From: Sphingomonas sp. CFBP 8760
GTDB taxonomy: Bacteria; Pseudomonadota; Alphaproteobacteria; Sphingomonadales; Sphingomonadaceae
Length of the DNA stretch: 64,000 bases
Direction: 5' to 3'
Assembly (NCBI RefSeq): GCF_014841615.1
Contig: NZ_JACYUG010000003.1
Location: 248,001 to 312,000 of the forward strand
Shown here: piece after piece, positions 26,054-34,894 of the stretch
Layout: every line of letters starts with the position of its first letter
How positions within the stretch are numbered: position 1 is the first letter of the stretch
Notes under the pieces: generated by a model
Seen by the model: only the letters and a program-made list of their open reading frames with translations
Databases searched by the model: none
Told to the model about the DNA's origin: nothing
Made by a program: the position numbers and the translations under genes

Positions 26054-27550
26054 TCATCGGGGGAGCGCCGGGCTGGCGGTGCGTGGCGAGGTGGTGATGG
26101 CGGGTGGTGCCAGCACTGGAACCGGGCGTTTCTCTCCAGATTTGCCGCTGCCGAGTTTCCCGAGCAGGACACGTTCAGCATCGGTTGGCGCCTTGTCACC
26201 ATCAGTCGGCAATGCGACCTGCGACGGGCTGCTGGTCGGCTTCACCAGATAGGGGGTAATGATGATGACGAGTTCGGTTTCGTTTCGACGCCACGCATTC
26301 GATCGAAACAATGCCCCTAAAATGGGGAGATCGCTTAGGACCGGCGCCTTGTCGATCGAATTGTTGCGTGTATTTTGAAGAAGGCCGGCAATCATCAGGC
26401 TTTCTCCCGATCCCAGCTCAACCGTTGTCTCAGCCCGACGTGAAGTGATTCCGGGTACCCGCGTTCCGTTCATTGCTACGGCGTTCGAGTAATCGAGTTG
26501 CGACACCTCTGGCTTGACGTGCAGGGAGATGCGACCATCGGCCAATACTGTGGGCGTATAGGCCAAGCTGATGCCGTATTGCTTGAACTCGACCGATACG
26601 GTGCCAAAGCCCTGAGCCAATGGGATGGGGATTTCGCCACCTGCGAGAAAGCTGCCCGTCTCCCCGGATATTGCCGTCAGATTCGGATTGGCGAGAGTGG
26701 TGACCTGACCGATGTTCTCGCCGAGATCGATGGCTGCGAGCAGGTCCATGCCAAGCAGCGAACCTGCCAATCCCAATGTCGTGCCGAGCGGGCCGTTCGA
26801 AGGAAAACCGTACAGCGTATCGCCAGGGCGAGCGCCATTGGCGTCGACCGGTGCGCCGGGTACTCCGATGACGCCCGGTACCGTCGAGATAGTGCCTTGG
26901 CGACCTTGCCCGATCCCGAAAAGTAGGCCGCTGCTGCCGTTGCCACGGCTGGTCAGATTGACGCCGATATTCTTGGAAAAGCCCCGGGTCACCTCCGCGA
27001 ACCGTACCTGCAGGTTCACCTGCATCGGCGTGGCGGTGCGCAGGCGGCTCAGCACCTTGGTGCCGTCGCCGACGAACAGCTGCACCAGCCGTTCGGCTTC
27101 GGCCGCGTCGGCGGGGGCGGCGACGGTGCCGGTCAGCAGCATCATGCCGTTCATCGGCGTCGCGACGATCTTCGCATCCGGCATCGTGAGCGCCAGCATA
27201 TCGCCGACCGACCCGAGATTGTTGCCGACCCGCACGGTGGTGGTGAACACCACCTGACCGCCCTTGGTGGTGGCGGACACGGTCGTCTCCCCGGTCTTCT
27301 TGCCGAAGATATACAGCTGGGTGGGCGAGCGGACCTGCACGTCGGCGATCCCGTCGTCGGCGATGAACAGATCGCTCATCGGCTGCGGCAGCGTCACCAG
27401 CCGGCCGCGGCCGGTGTTGACCTGCACCACCGCCCCGACCGGGACGGGCGCGGGGGCAGAGGCGGCGGCCGGTACCCTGGCGGGGATCGGTTCGGCGGCC
27501 AGTGGTGTGCCGGCAGCGGCCAGCATCAGGGCGATCATCGAACGTCGCAT
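26054..27550 (-). CDS. cpaC: Tad pilus secretin CpaC/RcpA
   Basis: Outer-membrane secretin through which the Flp pilus emerges. The 498-residue protein has a signal peptide (MRRSMIALMLAAAGTPLAAE), a pilus-assembly N-domain (about 45-120, DLFIADDGIADVQVRSPTQL), a BON-like domain (MMLLTGTVAAPADAAEAERL), and the secretin barrel with GSFLAGGEIPIPLAQGFGTV, ISLHVKPEVSQLDYS and LGSGESLMIAGLLQ. The half encoded by roughly 26150-26970 has clearly lower GC and different codon choice than the N-terminal part: 52 percent in 26281-26400 against 71 percent in 27061-27180 by hand count, suggesting recombination. The stop is 1 nt from the cpaD leader side (24 nt to its ATG). Confidence 0.94.
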   Translation of the reverse strand: MRRSMIALMLAAAGTPLAAEPIPARVPAAASAPAPVPVGAVVQVNTGRGRLVTLPQPMSDLFIADDGIADVQVRSPTQLYIFGKKTGETTVSATTKGGQVVFTTTVRVGNNLGSVGDMLALTMPDAKIVATPMNGMMLLTGTVAAPADAAEAERLVQLFVGDGTKVLSRLRTATPMQVNLQVRFAEVTRGFSKNIGVNLTSRGNGSSGLLFGIGQGRQGTISTVPGVIGVPGAPVDANGARPGDTLYGFPSNGPLGTTLGLAGSLLGMDLLAAIDLGENIGQVTTLANPNLTAISGETGSFLAGGEIPIPLAQGFGTVSVEFKQYGISLAYTPTVLADGRISLHVKPEVSQLDYSNAVAMNGTRVPGITSRRAETTVELGSGESLMIAGLLQNTRNNSIDKAPVLSDLPILGALFRSNAWRRNETELVIIITPYLVKPTSSPSQVALPTDGDKAPTDAERVLLGKLGSGKSGEKRPVPVLAPPAITTSPRTASPALPR

Positions 27551-27551
27551 G

Positions 27552-28592
27552 TCACTTTCCCCCGACCGCGACGGCGGTCACGTTGTTGCCGCGGGCGACC
27601 CGGACGAGCGGCCCGGTGGACACGGGCGCGGGGATGCTGCCGGCCGGTACGTTGGCGATCGCATTCATCGGCCCGTTGCCGACCATGCCCGATCCGGTAT
27701 CCAGCCCCCGGCCGGGGACGCTGCGCCGCTGGTAGCGGGAGACGTCGGCACCGGTGGTGGAACCGGTGGCGCCCGACTGGGGCTGTCCGGCGAGCCGCAG
27801 CAGCATCGCCTTTTCCATGCGGGGATCACCATCCGGCACCTTGACCGCACCGCTGGCGATCGCTTCCTCCAACTCGCTCGAATTGTCCGCGATCGACCGC
27901 AGCGACAACGACAGGCTGCCGAGCGTCTGCGCGACCGCCATCTGCTCGGCGATCTTCGGCGTCGCCTCGACCGTCACATTGGAGAAGGTGCGGACCACGG
28001 TCTTGCCGTCTTCACCGACCAGATTGTCGGTGCGCTGGTCGGTGGCGAGAACGCGCAGGTTGCGCAGGATCGTCTCCGACACGTGCAGCGGCTGGCCGTC
28101 GCCACCGCCCGTCACCGACTGGGTCAGGACCAGATCGATGCGATCCCCCGGAAAGACGAAGCCGGCGACGGCGGCCTGCGCCGATACGGGCACCGTGACC
28201 GCGCGCATCCCCGGCCCCAGTGCGGCGGCCAGGAAACCGCGATCCCCCGGCTTCACCAGGGCGCCCTGCGTCACCGGCTGGCCGGCGGTGATCGCGTTGC
28301 GCACCACCGTGCCCTGCAGCTTCGCCAGATTGGTCTGCGCTTTCAGATAATAGGCGCCGTCGACCAGTTCCTTGGGCCAGGGCTGGAACTTCAGCGCGGA
28401 GGCGTCGAGGATGGTGCCGATCGGCAGCGCGCGGGTGGCGACCAGCACCTCCGGCCCGTCGATCACCGGCACCGGCGGGCCGGCGGCGGCGGCAGGGGCG
28501 GCGCTGCCCGCCATCAGCGACCGGGCCATGACGGCGGTGACGATCGCCACCATCAGCGCGCCGATCAGCAGAATGACCTTGCGACTATCCAT
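27552..28592 (-). CDS. cpaB: Tad pilus assembly protein CpaB/RcpC
   Basis: Periplasmic, inner-membrane-anchored protein that works with the CpaC secretin. The 346-residue protein has an N-terminal anchor (VILLIGALMVAIVTAVMAR at about 5-23), an SAF domain (VLVATRALPIGTILDASALKF at about 50-70), RNAITAGQPVTQGALVKPGD, and the RcpC domain (GMRAVTVPVSAQAAVAGFVF; PGDRIDLVLTQSV), ending in a Pro/Gly-rich tail. cpaC starts 1 nt after its stop. cpaA lies 49 nt upstream. Confidence 0.93.
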   Translation of the reverse strand: MDSRKVILLIGALMVAIVTAVMARSLMAGSAAPAAAAGPPVPVIDGPEVLVATRALPIGTILDASALKFQPWPKELVDGAYYLKAQTNLAKLQGTVVRNAITAGQPVTQGALVKPGDRGFLAAALGPGMRAVTVPVSAQAAVAGFVFPGDRIDLVLTQSVTGGGDGQPLHVSETILRNLRVLATDQRTDNLVGEDGKTVVRTFSNVTVEATPKIAEQMAVAQTLGSLSLSLRSIADNSSELEEAIASGAVKVPDGDPRMEKAMLLRLAGQPQSGATGSTTGADVSRYQRRSVPGRGLDTGSGMVGNGPMNAIANVPAGSIPAPVSTGPLVRVARGNNVTAVAVGGK

Positions 28593-28641
28593 TGCTCGTT
28601 CTTGCGCCTTTTGCCGAATCGCGTGGTGGATCAGGCATTAA

Positions 28642-29106
28642 TCATGACCCGAACTGGTTAAGGATGGGTTCGCGCAGGGTAAGGATGCCGGCGATCGCGA
28701 TCGCCACGCCATACGGCACCTCGACCGGGCCGGCATCGCGGCGGCAGCGCTTGTCGACCAGCATCGCCAGCGTCACCACGCCGCCCGCCAGCGACATCGT
28801 CACCAGCATCGCCATCAGCAGCATCGGCGGCAGCCACAGCGACAGGGCCGCGATCAGCTTCACATCGCCGCCGCCCATCGCGCCGACATGGAACGCCACG
28901 GCGAACACCGCGAACGTCACGATCGCCAGCGCCAGCTGCATCGCCACCCCCGGCCACAGCGAGGCGCCGTTGGCCCACCACCACAAAGGCGCGAGCAGCA
29001 CCAGCGCCACGCTCTTGCGATTGGCGATCAGCCGCGTGCGGGCATCCTCGATCCCCGCCGACAGCAACAGCGCCACCGCGGCGAGCGCGAGGCCGATACG
29101 CATCAT
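28642..29106 (-). CDS. cpaA: prepilin peptidase CpaA (A24 family)
   Basis: Aspartyl protease that cleaves and prepares Flp prepilin and pseudopilins. The 154-residue membrane protein has multiple helices and the two catalytic Asp regions of A24 peptidases: SAGIEDARTRLIANR near 16-30 and VGAMGGGDVKLIAAL (GGGD) near 75-89. I use the ATG at 29106 because GGAATGGGA precedes it; ATG 29118 in the same frame has a poorer ribosome site, so the true start may be either. First gene of the minus-strand Tad locus; it diverges from the FAD oxidoreductase. Confidence 0.88.
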   Translation of the reverse strand: MMRIGLALAAVALLLSAGIEDARTRLIANRKSVALVLLAPLWWWANGASLWPGVAMQLALAIVTFAVFAVAFHVGAMGGGDVKLIAALSLWLPPMLLMAMLVTMSLAGGVVTLAMLVDKRCRRDAGPVEVPYGVAIAIAGILTLREPILNQFGS

Positions 29107-29204
29107 GTCCCATTCCATCGCCGGACGTTGTAGGGAGCATGACTTGCAAAACCGTAACCGCCGGACACGATGACCAGATCCTTTCCCCTGCCTCGTCCGC
29201 TGCC

Positions 29205-30287
29205 ATGACCAGTGCCGCCCGATACGACGTCGCGATCGCGGGTGGCGGCATCGCCGGCGCCAGCCTCGCCGCCGCGCTTGCTCCCCATGCCCGCGTGGTG
29301 GTGCTGGAGGCGGAGGCGATGCCGGGCCTGCACGCCACCGGCCGCTCGGCGGCGTTCTGGTCGGAAACCTATGGTGGCCCGGCGATCCAGCCGCTCACCA
29401 CCGCTTCGGGCGCGGCGCTGCGCGACGGGGGCTTCCTCGAACCGTTGGGATCGCTGCATATCGGCCGGCAGGAGGACGCGGCGGCGGCCGACGCCTTCCT
29501 CGCCGAATTCGCGGACAGTGCGGTGGAACTGATGCGGATCGATCCGGCCAGCCGTATTCCGGGATTGCGGTCCGACTGGACCATCGGCGTGATGGAGCCG
29601 AGCTGCGCCTATATCGATGTCGCCGGGCTGCATGGCCATTACCTGAAGACCGCACGAACCGGTGGCGCGACGATCGTCACCGATGCCGGTATCCAGTCGG
29701 CGGTGCGGCAGGACGGCGGGTGGACGATCGACACGCCCGCCGGGTGTTTCGCCGCGACCGTGCTGGTGAACGCGGCAGGCGCCTGGGCGGACGAGGTGGC
29801 GATCCGCTGCGGGGTGCGGCCGATCGGTATCCGGCCCTATCGCCGGACGATGGTGCAGTTGCGCACCGATCCACCCACGCCCGCCGACATGCCGCATGTC
29901 GCCGATATCGCTGGCCGCTTCTACTTCAAGCCGGAGGCGGGTGGGCGGCTATGGCTGTCGCCCCACGACGAAATTCCGACCGACCCGTGCGACGCCGCGC
30001 CGGAGGAGATCGACGTGGCAGTGGCGATCGACCGGTTCGAACAGGCGCTCGACTGGCGCGTCGCGGCAGTCGAGCGGCGCTGGGCCGGCCTGCGCAGCTT
30101 CGCGCCAGATCGCCTGCCGGTGTACGGCTTTGCGGAACCGGGCTTCTTCTGGTGCGCCGGCCAAGGCGGCTTCGGCATCCAGACCGCCCCGGCGGCGGCG
30201 GCGATGGCGGCAGCGCTGGTGCTGGGGCAGATGCCGGATGTGACGGGGGTGGATGCCGATCGCTATGCGCCGGGGCGGTTCAGGTAG
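29205..30287 (+). CDS. FAD-dependent D-amino-acid-oxidase-type oxidoreductase
   Basis: A 360-residue flavoprotein of the DAO/glycine oxidase superfamily; substrate unknown. The Rossmann FAD site is near the N terminus (YDVAIAGGGIAGASLAAALA, about 6-25, GxGxxG). TGRSAAFWSETYG near 46-58 is the conserved flavin-contact segment after the first strand, VLVNAAGAWADEVA is the second FAD motif, and the C-terminal FFWCAGQGGFGIQTAPAAAA is the closing FAD-binding helix. I start at MTSAARYDV; the 22-codon upstream extension is unlike the family. It stands between the Tad locus and a low-GC gene. Confidence 0.9.
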   Translation: MTSAARYDVAIAGGGIAGASLAAALAPHARVVVLEAEAMPGLHATGRSAAFWSETYGGPAIQPLTTASGAALRDGGFLEPLGSLHIGRQEDAAAADAFLAEFADSAVELMRIDPASRIPGLRSDWTIGVMEPSCAYIDVAGLHGHYLKTARTGGATIVTDAGIQSAVRQDGGWTIDTPAGCFAATVLVNAAGAWADEVAIRCGVRPIGIRPYRRTMVQLRTDPPTPADMPHVADIAGRFYFKPEAGGRLWLSPHDEIPTDPCDAAPEEIDVAVAIDRFEQALDWRVAAVERRWAGLRSFAPDRLPVYGFAEPGFFWCAGQGGFGIQTAPAAAAMAAALVLGQMPDVTGVDADRYAPGRFR

Positions 30288-30584
30288 GGGGGATGGCGCT
30301 GACGGTTTAGCCATCGCGACAGCGGGCGGCAGAAGATTTGCGACTTGGATGATGTAGCTGTGGTGTTGATCAAATCTCGTCAATTTTTCATTGTGGTATA
30401 TAGGCCGTTGTAAAGGCTCACGCTTGCGAGCGTGCTGGAAGCACCCGGATTCGGCGTTCCGATGCGGCGCGATGCTTATTCAAAGCCAATGCTCGTTTGT
30501 TTAGTATTGTAAGGTGCCTGCGGGACTTTGAGAATCTCCTTGGATGTGGCATGTTACGCGATTAAGTGCCTATCTCGAGCGAAT

Positions 30585-31310
30585 ATGACCGATACCCGTC
30601 CAACTATGACCGATGCCGAATTTGAGCAAGCCGCGAGCTATGTGGATGACAGATCGTGGATGACCGGCGAAAACTTAATCCATGTTCCATCGGTCATGAA
30701 CGTGGAGGGTTGGAACTTCTACGGTCATCCCGGGCATATGCTGCTCACGTCAGCGCAGCGTACCCTGATGATGTGGTCGGATGTCGTGGGGCAGGTTAGT
30801 AATGGCGGCTTCGACCAATTCTGTGACAATTACGTCAACGACCTTGCGGCTGGGCTTGCTGCGGTCGACGCGCTGGATTGGGCCGAGTTGCGTGAGCGGT
30901 TCAGGCGCGCGATGACGGAACAGGCGGGTAATGCGGACGAGCCCCGGCGGCTACAGCCGCTTTCGCTCAGCGACGATCCCGAGAAATGGCGGGTAAGTCG
31001 CAAGCGTTTGCTTCGCTACCTTGCGCGTCGAGGCAAGCGCTGGTGGCAGCCAACCACGGCGCGCGATCTTGCCTTTGTCGAAGCACGATTCGACGCAGAG
31101 TGGCAAGTCGAACTGAAGTATCAAATGATGGTGGCCTCTGGGGAGTTGCGGAGCGGCGGCGAACGCCTGTTCGACTTCGTTTCACCGCCCAGCGATGAGT
31201 TTGACGCGTTCGACGACTGGTTTTACACTGACGATACTAAGGCAGCATCGGCATTCTATGTTCATGAATTTATCGTGAGACATCGCGACCAGCTTTATCG
31301 GCCGATCTGA
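30585..31310 (+). CDS. DUF4375/DMP19-like protein in a low-GC segment
   Basis: The 241-residue protein resembles the DMP19/DUF4375 family, known for a conserved NGGFDQFxxN segment; here SNGGFDQFCDNYVNDLAAG lies near residue 67-85. The middle is helical with charged runs (WAELRERFRRAMTEQ), and the C terminus is acidic and aromatic (FDAFDDWFYTDD). No signal or membrane segment. Role unknown; relatives are immunity-like or DNA-mimic proteins, so an immunity role is speculation. GC is low: 59 of 120 bases in two 60-base blocks (30541-30600, 30661-30720). The ribosome site at the ATG is weak; an ATG at 30606 is the alternative. It looks acquired. Confidence 0.72.
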   Translation: MTDTRPTMTDAEFEQAASYVDDRSWMTGENLIHVPSVMNVEGWNFYGHPGHMLLTSAQRTLMMWSDVVGQVSNGGFDQFCDNYVNDLAAGLAAVDALDWAELRERFRRAMTEQAGNADEPRRLQPLSLSDDPEKWRVSRKRLLRYLARRGKRWWQPTTARDLAFVEARFDAEWQVELKYQMMVASGELRSGGERLFDFVSPPSDEFDAFDDWFYTDDTKAASAFYVHEFIVRHRDQLYRPI

Positions 31311-31425
31311 CGACGGAGAATCGCGCCCGATCTGACGGCAGCTATCCCAATCACGCAACTGCAAAGCAGATGGGCTGCTCACCACCAGATATCGCCATCC
31401 TATCGATCGCAATCAGGCAGTACCC

Positions 31426-31881
31426 CTACCGCCCCGCCACCACCGCCGCATCGCTCGCCAGCTTGTCGACCCGTTCGTTGTCCGGGTGGCCGGCATGGCC
31501 CTTCACCCATTTCCAGTCGATCTTGTGGGGCTTGGCCGCCGCCAGCAGCGCCTGCCACAGTTCGGCGTTCTTCACCGGTTGCCGGCTCGCGGTGCGCCAG
31601 CCGTTTTTCTGCCAGCCGTGAATCCACTTGGTCAGCCCGTCCATCACATAGCGGCTGTCGGTCGACAGCGTGACCTGACAGGGGCGGGTGAGGGCGTTCA
31701 GCGCCTCGATCGCCGCCATCAATTCCATGCGGTTGTTGGTGGTCAGCTTCTCGCCGCCCGACAGTTCCTTTTCCTGCCCGCCCGCGCGGATCAGCGCGCC
31801 CCAGCCGCCGGGGCCGGGATTACCCTTGCACGCCCCGTCCGTCGCAATCTCAACCGGCGTCAAATCCGTCGCTCCGCTCAT
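31426..31881 (-). CDS. rnhA: ribonuclease HI
   Basis: Cleaves RNA in RNA-DNA hybrids. The 151-residue protein has all four catalytic acidic residues of the family in order: Asp15 ([20 protein letters not shown]), Glu53 ([13 protein letters not shown]), Asp75 ([12 protein letters not shown]) and Asp139 (NERVDKLAS). His in the [10 protein letters not shown] loop is also present. I start at MSGATDL, which overlaps the thrB 3' end by 32 nt, so the pair is tightly coupled. No odd features. Confidence 0.97.
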   Translation of the reverse strand: MSGATDLTPVEIATDGACKGNPGPGGWGALIRAGGQEKELSGGEKLTTNNRMELMAAIEALNALTRPCQVTLSTDSRYVMDGLTKWIHGWQKNGWRTASRQPVKNAELWQALLAAAKPHKIDWKWVKGHAGHPDNERVDKLASDAAVVAGR

Positions 31882-32806
31882 ACCAATCCAGCCGGCGCGC
31901 ATAGGCCAAGGGGTCCTTGCGTGTCACCAGCGCATCGGCCGGGGTGTTCAGCCAGTCCCATGCCCGCGTCAGCAGGAAGCGCAGGCACGCGCCCCGCGCC
32001 AGCACCGGCAGCGCCGCCCGTTCCGCCGCAGACAGGCCGAACGCGCCGTCATACCCCGCCACCAGCGCCCGCCCGACCGCAGGGTCGAGCGGCTCGCCCG
32101 CCGGATCGAACGCCCATGCCGAATGCATCACCGCCAGATCATAGGCGCGGATATCGGTGCAGGCGAAATAGAAGTCGATCAACCCGGTGACGCGGTCGTC
32201 CAGCATCAGCACATTATCGGGAAACAGGTCGGCATGGATGACGCTTACGGCCAAGTCGCGGGGCCAATCCCGCTCCACCGCCGCCAGCGCGGTGTCGACG
32301 CGGTCGAACAGCCCCGCCTGGATCGTGTCGAGCGACCGGCCGCAGCGGTCGAGCAACGGCCGCCAGTCGTCCACGCCCAGCGTGTTGGCGCGGTGGCTGG
32401 TAAAGTTGGCGAGGCTGTGGTGCATCCGCCCCATCGCGGCGGCGGCGGCGTGCGCCTGTGACGGAGTCGGTCGCGTCACCGACACGCCCGACAGGAACTC
32501 GATCAGGCAGGCGGGGCGCCCCTCCAGTTCTTGGATGATGCGGCCATCGCGGTCGGCGAAGGCGCGAGGCACGAGGTTACCGTCCGCCGCGACATGATCC
32601 AGCATCGCCATGAAGAACGGCAGGTCGCCCGCCGCCACGCGCCGCTCGTACAGGGTCAGGATGTAGCGGCCGGCGGTGGTGTCGACCATGTAGTTGCTGT
32701 TCTCGACCCCTTCCGCGATCCCCTTGGCGGAGACAAGCGCGCCGTGATCGTACCGGGCGAGGAAATCGGTCAGCGCCTCGGCGGACACCTGCGTATAGAC
32801 GGCCAT
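31850..32806 (-). CDS. thrB: homoserine kinase (APH-fold, type II)
   Basis: Phosphorylates homoserine in threonine synthesis. The 318-residue protein belongs to the aminoglycoside-phosphotransferase-like branch of ThrB found in alphaproteobacteria: [19 protein letters not shown] at the start, [19 protein letters not shown] (ATP site), the catalytic-loop [16 protein letters not shown] with the Brenner-type HxDxxxxN pattern, and GLIDFYFA with the metal Asp. It is followed by rnhA with 32-nt overlap and starts 9 nt after ispH. Confidence 0.95.
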   Translation of the reverse strand: MAVYTQVSAEALTDFLARYDHGALVSAKGIAEGVENSNYMVDTTAGRYILTLYERRVAAGDLPFFMAMLDHVAADGNLVPRAFADRDGRIIQELEGRPACLIEFLSGVSVTRPTPSQAHAAAAAMGRMHHSLANFTSHRANTLGVDDWRPLLDRCGRSLDTIQAGLFDRVDTALAAVERDWPRDLAVSVIHADLFPDNVLMLDDRVTGLIDFYFACTDIRAYDLAVMHSAWAFDPAGEPLDPAVGRALVAGYDGAFGLSAAERAALPVLARGACLRFLLTRAWDWLNTPADALVTRKDPLAYARRLDWYERSDGFDAG

Positions 32807-32815
32807 AGGGGTGCC

Positions 32816-33775
32816 TCAGGCCGCCGCGTCTAGCCCGCGTGGCAGCTTGAAGGCGATCGTCTCGCGCGTGGTTTCCTCCTCGCGCTCGGTCACCGCGAAG
32901 CGTTCGGACAGCCGGTCGACCAGTTCGCGGACCAGCAGTTCGGGGGCGGAGGCGCCCGCGGTCAGACCCAGCGTGCCGACCCCGGTCAGAAAGTCCCAGT
33001 CCAGATCGACCGCGCGCTGTATCAGCCGTGCCGGCACGCCCTCGCGCTCCGCCACCTCGACCAGCCGGACCGAGTTGGATGAATTGGGCGCGCCGATCAC
33101 CAGGATCGCGTCGCACTGCGCGGCGATCGCCTTCACCGCTGCCTGCCGGTTGGAGGTGGCATAGCAGATATCCTCGCCGCGCGGTGGCTGCATCAGCGGA
33201 AACCGGCGCTGCAACGTCGCGACCACCGCGGCGGTATCGTCGACCGACAGCGTCGTCTGCGTCAGGAAGGCGAGGTTGGCGGGATCGGGTGGCATAAAGC
33301 TTTCGGCGTCCGCCACCGTCTCGATCAGCGACATCGCGCCCTCGGGCACCTGCCCGAAGGTGCCGATCACCTCCGGATGGCCGGTATGGCCGATGAACAC
33401 GATGTGGCGGCCGGCGGCGACCAGCCGTTCGGCTTGGCGATGGACCTTCGATACCAGCGGGCAGGTGGCGTCGAGATAGTCGAGCCCGCGATCCTGTGCC
33501 GCTGCGGGCACCGATTTGGGTACGCCGTGCGCGGAGAAGACGACGGGCGCGCCGTCCGGCACCTCGTCCAGTTCCTCGACGAAGATCGCCCCCTGCGCCT
33601 TCAGGCTGTCGACCACGAACTTGTTGTGGACGATCTCGTGCCGGACATAGACGGGGGCGCCGTGCTTCTCGATCGCGAGTTCGACGATGCGGATCGCCCG
33701 GTCGACCCCGGCGCAGAAGCCGCGTGGCGCGGCGATCAGGAGGTCGAGCGGCGGCTTCTGGGCTACGGCATGCAT
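32816..33775 (-). CDS. ispH: 4-hydroxy-3-methylbut-2-enyl diphosphate reductase
   Basis: Last enzyme of the MEP isoprenoid pathway, converting HMBPP to IPP and DMAPP with a [4Fe-4S] cluster. The 319-residue protein has the three cluster cysteines in the expected contexts: Cys21 in [13 protein letters not shown], Cys in [11 protein letters not shown] and Cys in [13 protein letters not shown]; catalytic Glu lies after the TQTTLS segment region. I start at [10 protein letters not shown]; a 12-residue upstream extension is less likely. First gene of the ispH-thrB-rnhA group on the minus strand. Confidence 0.97.
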   Translation of the reverse strand: MHAVAQKPPLDLLIAAPRGFCAGVDRAIRIVELAIEKHGAPVYVRHEIVHNKFVVDSLKAQGAIFVEELDEVPDGAPVVFSAHGVPKSVPAAAQDRGLDYLDATCPLVSKVHRQAERLVAAGRHIVFIGHTGHPEVIGTFGQVPEGAMSLIETVADAESFMPPDPANLAFLTQTTLSVDDTAAVVATLQRRFPLMQPPRGEDICYATSNRQAAVKAIAAQCDAILVIGAPNSSNSVRLVEVAEREGVPARLIQRAVDLDWDFLTGVGTLGLTAGASAPELLVRELVDRLSERFAVTEREEETTRETIAFKLPRGLDAAA

Positions 33776-33879
33776 GGGCGGTCCTGTACGCGATTGCTTG
33801 CACGTCTCCAACCCGGTTCCTATGGCGGGGCGGTATTCCCGCGGGCTTGCCGCGGCATGGCAAAAGGTATGCGTCGCCC

Positions 33880-34530
33880 GTGAAAGCCCCGATCCGTCTC
33901 GCCGCCCCTGCCGCGCTCGTCCTCGCCACCGCGCTTGCGGGTTGCGCCAGCACGGGCGAGATCGACGCGACCGGCGGTGTTTCCGCCGTCCGCTCCGCCT
34001 GCCCGGTGGTGGGTGTGCCGGCGGGCACCGGCGACGTCACGCTGTTCGATCCGCCGACCAGCCAGGCGGAAACCGCGATCGATCTGGTCGCCGCGATGAC
34101 CAACGTGCGCGGTACCTGCAACGACGTGGGCAGCGACATCGCCACCACCGTCACCTTCGACGTGCAGGCGCGGCGGCAGCGCATCGAGGCGGCGCGAGAC
34201 GTGCAGGTGCCCTATTTCATCACCGTCGTGCGCGGCGGCAACAATGTGGTGGCCAAGCGGGTCGGCACGATCGCGCTCCATTTCGATGCGGGGCAGGCGC
34301 GCGCCCAGGCCAGCGGCACCGCCACGACCAGCGTCTCGCGCAGCGCCGCGACGCTGCCTCCTGAAATCCGCGACCGGCTGACCCGTCGCCGCAAGGCCGG
34401 CGACGACGACGCCGCGATCGATCCGCTCGCCCAGCCCGAAGTGCGCAAGGCGGTGCTGGCCGCCAGCTTCGAAGCACTGGTCGGGTTCCAGCTGAACGAG
34501 GCCCAGTTGCGGTACAACGTGACGCGCTAG
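33880..34530 (+). CDS. lipoprotein of unknown function
   Basis: I do not recognise a family. The 216-residue product starts with a GTG ([20 protein letters not shown]) and has a lipobox LAGC with the Cys near residue 22, so it is probably a lipoprotein. The rest is soluble with beta strands ([38 protein letters not shown]) and a helical C terminus with an Arg/Asp-rich linker ([12 protein letters not shown]). I preferred GTG 33880 over longer upstream starts, which overlap ispH on the other strand and lack a signal. It runs toward the glycine riboswitch with about 100 nt between. Confidence 0.75.
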   Translation: MKAPIRLAAPAALVLATALAGCASTGEIDATGGVSAVRSACPVVGVPAGTGDVTLFDPPTSQAETAIDLVAAMTNVRGTCNDVGSDIATTVTFDVQARRQRIEAARDVQVPYFITVVRGGNNVVAKRVGTIALHFDAGQARAQASGTATTSVSRSAATLPPEIRDRLTRRRKAGDDDAAIDPLAQPEVRKAVLAASFEALVGFQLNEAQLRYNVTR

Positions 34531-34630
34531 GGGCGTCGGCGGGCGAGTCGGAACCCTAAATCTTACGGGTGTCGCGATCGCCGATTGACTAAACTCGCGG
34601 GGCTGGCCAGAGCTTGGTCCGTCGAAGCCC

Positions 34631-34850
34631 CGCGCGGGAGAGACCCTCGGGGAAAACCGGGGGCGCCGAAGGAGCAACCGCCCCGGAATCTCTCAGGCAC
34701 CAGGGACCGCGCGAGGATATACGACACTCTGGAAAGCGCCCATGACCTTGCAGGTCGCCGGGCCACCGAAGGGGTAAGCCGTGCTTCATCGATCGATGAA
34801 TCAGGGCGAAAGCTCTCAGGTTCCGTGACAGAGGGGGTTCGGATCGACCA
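34631..34850 (+). ncRNA. tandem glycine riboswitch
   Basis: Two consecutive glycine aptamers upstream of gcvT. Aptamer 1 has GCGGGAGAGACC (34634-34645), CGCCGAAGGAGCAAC (about 34664-34678) and ATCTCTCAGGCACC (34688-34701). Aptamer 2 repeats the core as CCACCGAAGGGGTAAG (about 34763-34778) and AGCTCTCAGGTTCC (34811-34824). The GCCGAAGGxGxAA / CTCTCAGG pattern is the glycine riboswitch core. Tandem copies bind glycine and, in known cases, turn on gcv genes. About 44 nt separate the end from the gcvT ATG. Confidence 0.95.
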
Positions 34851-34894
34851 AGCGGGCTCGCCTGCCGGCGATCGTCCTTTTCGAAAGGCGGACC

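Noticed and set aside
30398..30470. tRNA-like fold in the leader of the DUF4375 gene (CACGCTTGCGAGCGTG hairpin)
   Set aside because: Only one hairpin forms; no T-loop, anticodon arm or acceptor pairing consistent with a tRNA.
34585..34610. TTGACT as -35 of the riboswitch promoter
   Set aside because: No matching -10 about 17 nt downstream; promoter for the gcv leader could not be placed with confidence.
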